A stretch of 64,000 nucleotides of DNA from CAVVAL01 sp963742725 (GTDB lineage Bacteria > Actinomycetota > Actinomycetes > Mycobacteriales > Cryptosporangiaceae): the NCBI GenBank assembly GCA_963742725.1, contig CAVUMX010000003.1, positions 1,364,001-1,428,000 of the forward strand, in the 5' to 3' direction. Shown one piece after another: positions 61,123 through 64,000 of this stretch. Position numbers and translations under genes: made by a program. Under the pieces are notes generated by a model. The model worked only from the letters and a program-made list of their open reading frames with translations, was not told the origin of the DNA and searched no databases. The first letter of the stretch is position 1, and every line of letters begins with the position of its first letter.

Positions 61123-61515
61123 TCACCGTCCGGGTTTGAACCGGGCAGGCTCCAGCTGGTTCCACAGCGACCGCGGACCGGTCACGGTGGCGCCGAGCGC
61201 GGTCACCCGGTCGCGTAGCCCGCGATCCGCGGTGACGACGGTGACCGGACGGGCCGGCGCGGCCTCGGCGACCAGCTCCACGATGCGGTCGTCACCGGAA
61301 CCGGGGGCGTGGTCGACCCGGATCCCGTCCCGGACGCCCGGCGGCGCGGCCTCGCGCGCGACGCCCTCCAGCACGACGACGATGTCGGCCTGATCCGACA
61401 GCTCGCTGCTGGCCAGCCGCGTGAGCAACCGGCCGGCCGCGCCCGCGCGGTCGCGCCACCAGCCGTCCGGGCGCGAGCCGACGACGTTCGCGGCGTCCAC
61501 GACGGTCAGGTCCAT
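61123..61515 (-). CDS. NYN/PIN-like domain protein
   Basis: A 130-residue protein with LTVVDAANVVGSRPDGWWRD at the N-terminus, the Asp/Asn-containing opening of NYN (YacP-like) nucleases, and later acidic residues in DIVVVLEG and GSGDDRIVEL, TVVTADRGLRDRV. The set of Asp residues fits a metal-dependent PIN/NYN nuclease fold; RNA cleavage is likely but unproven. Confidence 0.72.
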   Translation of the reverse strand: MDLTVVDAANVVGSRPDGWWRDRAGAAGRLLTRLASSELSDQADIVVVLEGVAREAAPPGVRDGIRVDHAPGSGDDRIVELVAEAAPARPVTVVTADRGLRDRVTALGATVTGPRSLWNQLEPARFKPGR

Positions 61516-61594
61516 GCGTCTCCCTGGAGAAACCCGGTGGCGGCCGTCGCTAGCGTGGGACTGTCGGGTTCATCGGCAGCGGAAGGAGCCGCCA

Positions 61595-62812
61595 GTGCGC
61601 CGCTACCTCGAAGTATGGCGGCTGCCCGGCGCTCCGGTGTTGATCCTGTGCGGCTTCTTCGGCCGCCTGTCGGTGACGATGCTGCCGCTGGCCCTGCTGT
61701 CGGCCGTCCAGCTGCGCACCGGCTCGTGGGCGTCGGCCGGGATCGCCACCGGGGCGTACACGGTCTCGCTCGCGGTGATGGCGCCGGTGATGGGGCGGCT
61801 CGTGGACCGGCGGGGCCCGCGCCAGGTGCTGCTGGTGACCGGGGTTCTGCATCCGGCGGCACTGGTGGCGCTGGTCGCCGTGCTCGTGTCGCCGCTGCCC
61901 GTCGGCGCGGTGTACGCGTGCGCGGCCGCGGCCGGCGCGTCCCTCCCGGTCGTCGGTCCGACGGTGCGGTCGCTGTGGAGCCAGGTCGTGGCCGCCGGCT
62001 CGCCGGAGCGTGCCGCCGCGTACGCGCTCGACTCGATCGGCGGAGAGCTGTGCTGGGTACTGGGGCCGCTGATCGTCGCCGGCGCGCTGCTGGTCGGCTC
62101 GCCGGTCGCGGCCATCCTCGTGGCCGCCGGGGTGTGTCTCGTGGGCACGATCGCGGTCGCGCTCAGCGACGCGATCCGCCGGTGGGAGCACGGGGACGTT
62201 GACGCGCCACGCGCCAGCGGACCGCTGCGGGCGACCGGGATGGCCACGCTGCTGGGCGGAACCGGCGCCCTGATGTTCGGCATCGGCGCGATGGAGGTCG
62301 GCCTGCCCGCCCACGCCGAGCACATGGGGGAGCGGTGGTTCGGCGGAGCGCTGCTAGCCGTCTGGTCGGTGGGCAGCGTGCTCAGCGGGGTCTGGTTCGG
62401 CACGCGGCACATCACCCGGCCGCTGGGTGACCAGTGGCGGTGGGGGTTGCTGGTCGCCGCCGTGGCGGTCGTCCCGCTGGCGCTCACGCCCGGGCTGTGG
62501 ATCGTGCCGTTCACCTTCGTCCTCGGGGTGGCGCTCGCGCCGGTGATCATCGTCCAGAACGGCCTCGTCGCCGAACTCGCCCCACCCGGCACCACCACGG
62601 AGTCCTTCACCTGGCTCACGACCATCGCCTACGGCGGCGGCTCCCTCGGTACGGCCGCCGCCGGCGCGGTGGTCGAGGTCTTCGGCGTACCGGGCGCCTT
62701 CGTCCTCGCCACGGCGGCGGCGGTCGTGGCGTGGGTGTGCGCGTACATCGGGCGGACGGGCATCCGCCACGCCCACGACGCCCGCCTCGTCCTCGCCGAG
62801 CAAGCTGCCTGA
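61595..62812 (+). CDS. MFS transporter
   Basis: A 405-residue twelve-span MFS protein (FFGRLSVTMLPLALLSAVQL, VMGRLVDRRGPRQVLLVTGV). GTG start with AAGGAG upstream. The substrate is unknown. Drug or sugar efflux is typical for the group. Confidence 0.85.
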   Translation: MRRYLEVWRLPGAPVLILCGFFGRLSVTMLPLALLSAVQLRTGSWASAGIATGAYTVSLAVMAPVMGRLVDRRGPRQVLLVTGVLHPAALVALVAVLVSPLPVGAVYACAAAAGASLPVVGPTVRSLWSQVVAAGSPERAAAYALDSIGGELCWVLGPLIVAGALLVGSPVAAILVAAGVCLVGTIAVALSDAIRRWEHGDVDAPRASGPLRATGMATLLGGTGALMFGIGAMEVGLPAHAEHMGERWFGGALLAVWSVGSVLSGVWFGTRHITRPLGDQWRWGLLVAAVAVVPLALTPGLWIVPFTFVLGVALAPVIIVQNGLVAELAPPGTTTESFTWLTTIAYGGGSLGTAAAGAVVEVFGVPGAFVLATAAAVVAWVCAYIGRTGIRHAHDARLVLAEQAA

Positions 62813-62834
62813 CGCCCCTAATCCGGCCAGGCGA

Positions 62835-64000
62835 CTATTCCGGCCAGGCAAGAAGCGCGATGACGAGACCGGCGGTCACGGCCAGCACGGGCACGGCCAG
62901 CAGCGCCGCGAACGTCGCCCCGATGCGGCGCCCGCCGGCCGAGAACGCCAGCGCGATCTTCGTCCCGGTGTTCGTGAGCAGCGCCGCGCCGACCGCCAGC
63001 AGCGCGCTGTCCACCTCGATCGCCCCTGACCGGGACAGCGTCGCGGCCGCGGCGGCTCCGGCGTGGGCGTCGGCGAGCCCGACCGCGGCGCAGGCCAGGA
63101 CGACGCCCTGCGGCCCGAACAGGTCCTCGGCCCAGCGGGCCACCACGAGGATCACCGTCAGCACGGCGGCGAGCACCAGCGCGGGCCGCAAGGCGAACGG
63201 CCGCTGCTCGGTCTCGTGCTCGTGCGATTCGGTGTCCTCGTCGTCTGCGTGGGCCCGGGCCCGGCGGGTGAGCCAGATCGCCTGACCCACCAGCGCGAGG
63301 CCGCCGAGCACCACGGCCGGGATGAGCCGCACGGTCACGTCGACGTCCGCGACGGCCGTGACCAGCACGAGCTGGACGAGCGTCGCCAGGCTGGCGAGCA
63401 GCGCCCCGGCCAGCGCCGGATTCCGCCACGCGGCCGCCAGCGCCCGCCGCGCCATCGCCCCGGTCGTGACGGCGCCGGACACGAACCCGCCCGCGAACCC
63501 GGCCACGGGCAGCCCGCGCTTGGGACCGAGCAGCCGCACGGCGAGGTAGCCGAGCCAGCCGATGCCGGTGATGGCCACGACCAGGGTCCAGATGCGGCGC
63601 GGGTCGATCACCCCGTACGGGCCCAGCTCGGCGTGCGGCACCAGCGGCAGCACGATCAGCGCGACGACGAAGAACTTCAGCGCGTCGGTCAGCTCGATGT
63701 CGGTGACCTGGTCGCGGAGGAAGCGGTGCATCCGTTCCTTCGAGGCGAGCACGATCGTGGTCGCGACCGCCGCGCCGGCCGCCAGCGCGGGACGGCTCGC
63801 CGCGAGCCCGCCGAGCAGCACGGTGAGCAGCAGCGCCGTCTCGGTCGTGGCGCCGACGTCCTGCGCGCTGGTGCGGAAGTAGGCGACGACGATCAGGACG
63901 CCCGCCGCCGCGACGGTGGCCGTGAGCACCGCGGGGCCGGCCAGCGCCGCCACGCAACCGGCGACAGCGGCCAGCGCGAACGTGCGGACGCCGGCCTCCC
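62835..64000 (-). CDS. MgtC/SapB-DUF4010 family membrane protein (partial, N-terminus off the right edge)
   Basis: The frame is open to the right edge, and sequence upstream of the first possible GTG (63953) still reads as protein (VRTFALAAVAGCVAAL), matching the GxRTFxLxGLxG segment of MgtC/SapB proteins. The rest is a DUF4010 region with about nine spans (GFAGGFVSGAVTTGAMARRA, LTNTGTKIALAFSAGGRRIG) and a charged His/Glu loop (HADDEDTESHEHETEQ). Function is not known; a link to magnesium or membrane stress is suggested for the family. Confidence 0.82.
   Translation of the reverse strand, partial: EAGVRTFALAAVAGCVAALAGPAVLTATVAAAGVLIVVAYFRTSAQDVGATTETALLLTVLLGGLAASRPALAAGAAVATTIVLASKERMHRFLRDQVTDIELTDALKFFVVALIVLPLVPHAELGPYGVIDPRRIWTLVVAITGIGWLGYLAVRLLGPKRGLPVAGFAGGFVSGAVTTGAMARRALAAAWRNPALAGALLASLATLVQLVLVTAVADVDVTVRLIPAVVLGGLALVGQAIWLTRRARAHADDEDTESHEHETEQRPFALRPALVLAAVLTVILVVARWAEDLFGPQGVVLACAAVGLADAHAGAAAAATLSRSGAIEVDSALLAVGAALLTNTGTKIALAFSAGGRRIGATFAALLAVPVLAVTAGLVIALLAWPE

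Overview
The window is high-GC DNA (roughly 70% or more by eye) with dense genes, many GTG starts, four-base ATGA/GTGA overlaps, twin-arginine and lipoprotein signals, many stand-alone regulators and secreted hydrolases. This fits a filamentous actinobacterium (Actinomycetota); the genus cannot be fixed from the sequence. No rRNA, tRNA, CRISPR array or insertion sequence was seen.

Layout. 1-11.3 kb: secreted degradation genes. These are a TAT-exported beta-helix protein running off the left edge, an S8 protease with two PKD domains beside a TrmB/LuxR-type regulator, and a GH84 beta-N-acetylglucosaminidase followed by a GH92 alpha-mannosidase whose reading frame is broken by 11 single-base insertions. 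A DasR-like operator lies upstream of GH84. 11.3-18.7 kb: a short adenylate kinase-like gene, then a polyol uptake and catabolism operon (DeoR regulator, binding protein, two permeases, zinc dehydrogenase, FGGY kinase). 18.7-25.6 kb: a compact metal-related cluster on the minus strand (SbnA/cysteine-synthase-like PLP enzyme, PduX-like GHMP kinase, DUF364 protein, FecCD-type ABC importer) facing a divergent MFS exporter across a Zur/Fur-like site. 25.6-34.8 kb: mixed genes, including a TSUP permease, an S1-fold mini-protein, a YCII/ECF42 pair, a pentapeptide protein, a tiny acidic repeat protein, an M14 carboxypeptidase, an RraA-like protein, a MarR-GNAT fusion and a decayed gene.

34.8-51.9 kb is a biosynthetic gene cluster. 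It holds a free-standing AMP ligase, a 739-residue protein whose C-terminal half looks like an isocyanide synthase (DIT1/PvcA), an MFS exporter, an AMP-ligase/KR/carrier protein with an apparent split pseudo-Asub, a C-T-C-A-T-TE peptide synthetase, a type II thioesterase, a free carrier protein, a SurE-like phosphatase and an aldo/keto reductase. The mix of adenylating and carrier domains suggests a small acyl or depsi-type dipeptide with at least one carrier loaded in trans.

51.9-64 kb: two regulator/effector pairs, a phospholipase D gene, membrane proteins, an ECF sigma factor with a SnoaL-like tail, a 5'-truncated DyP peroxidase remnant, a TetR gene with twin 13-bp operators, PhoD, a NYN/PIN protein, an MFS transporter and an MgtC/DUF4010 membrane protein running off the right edge. 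The main unexplained items are the metal cluster, the isocyanide-synthase-like cluster, a duplicated 45-47 bp palindromic element (one copy inside a coding sequence), and the one-base-type insertion cluster in GH92.
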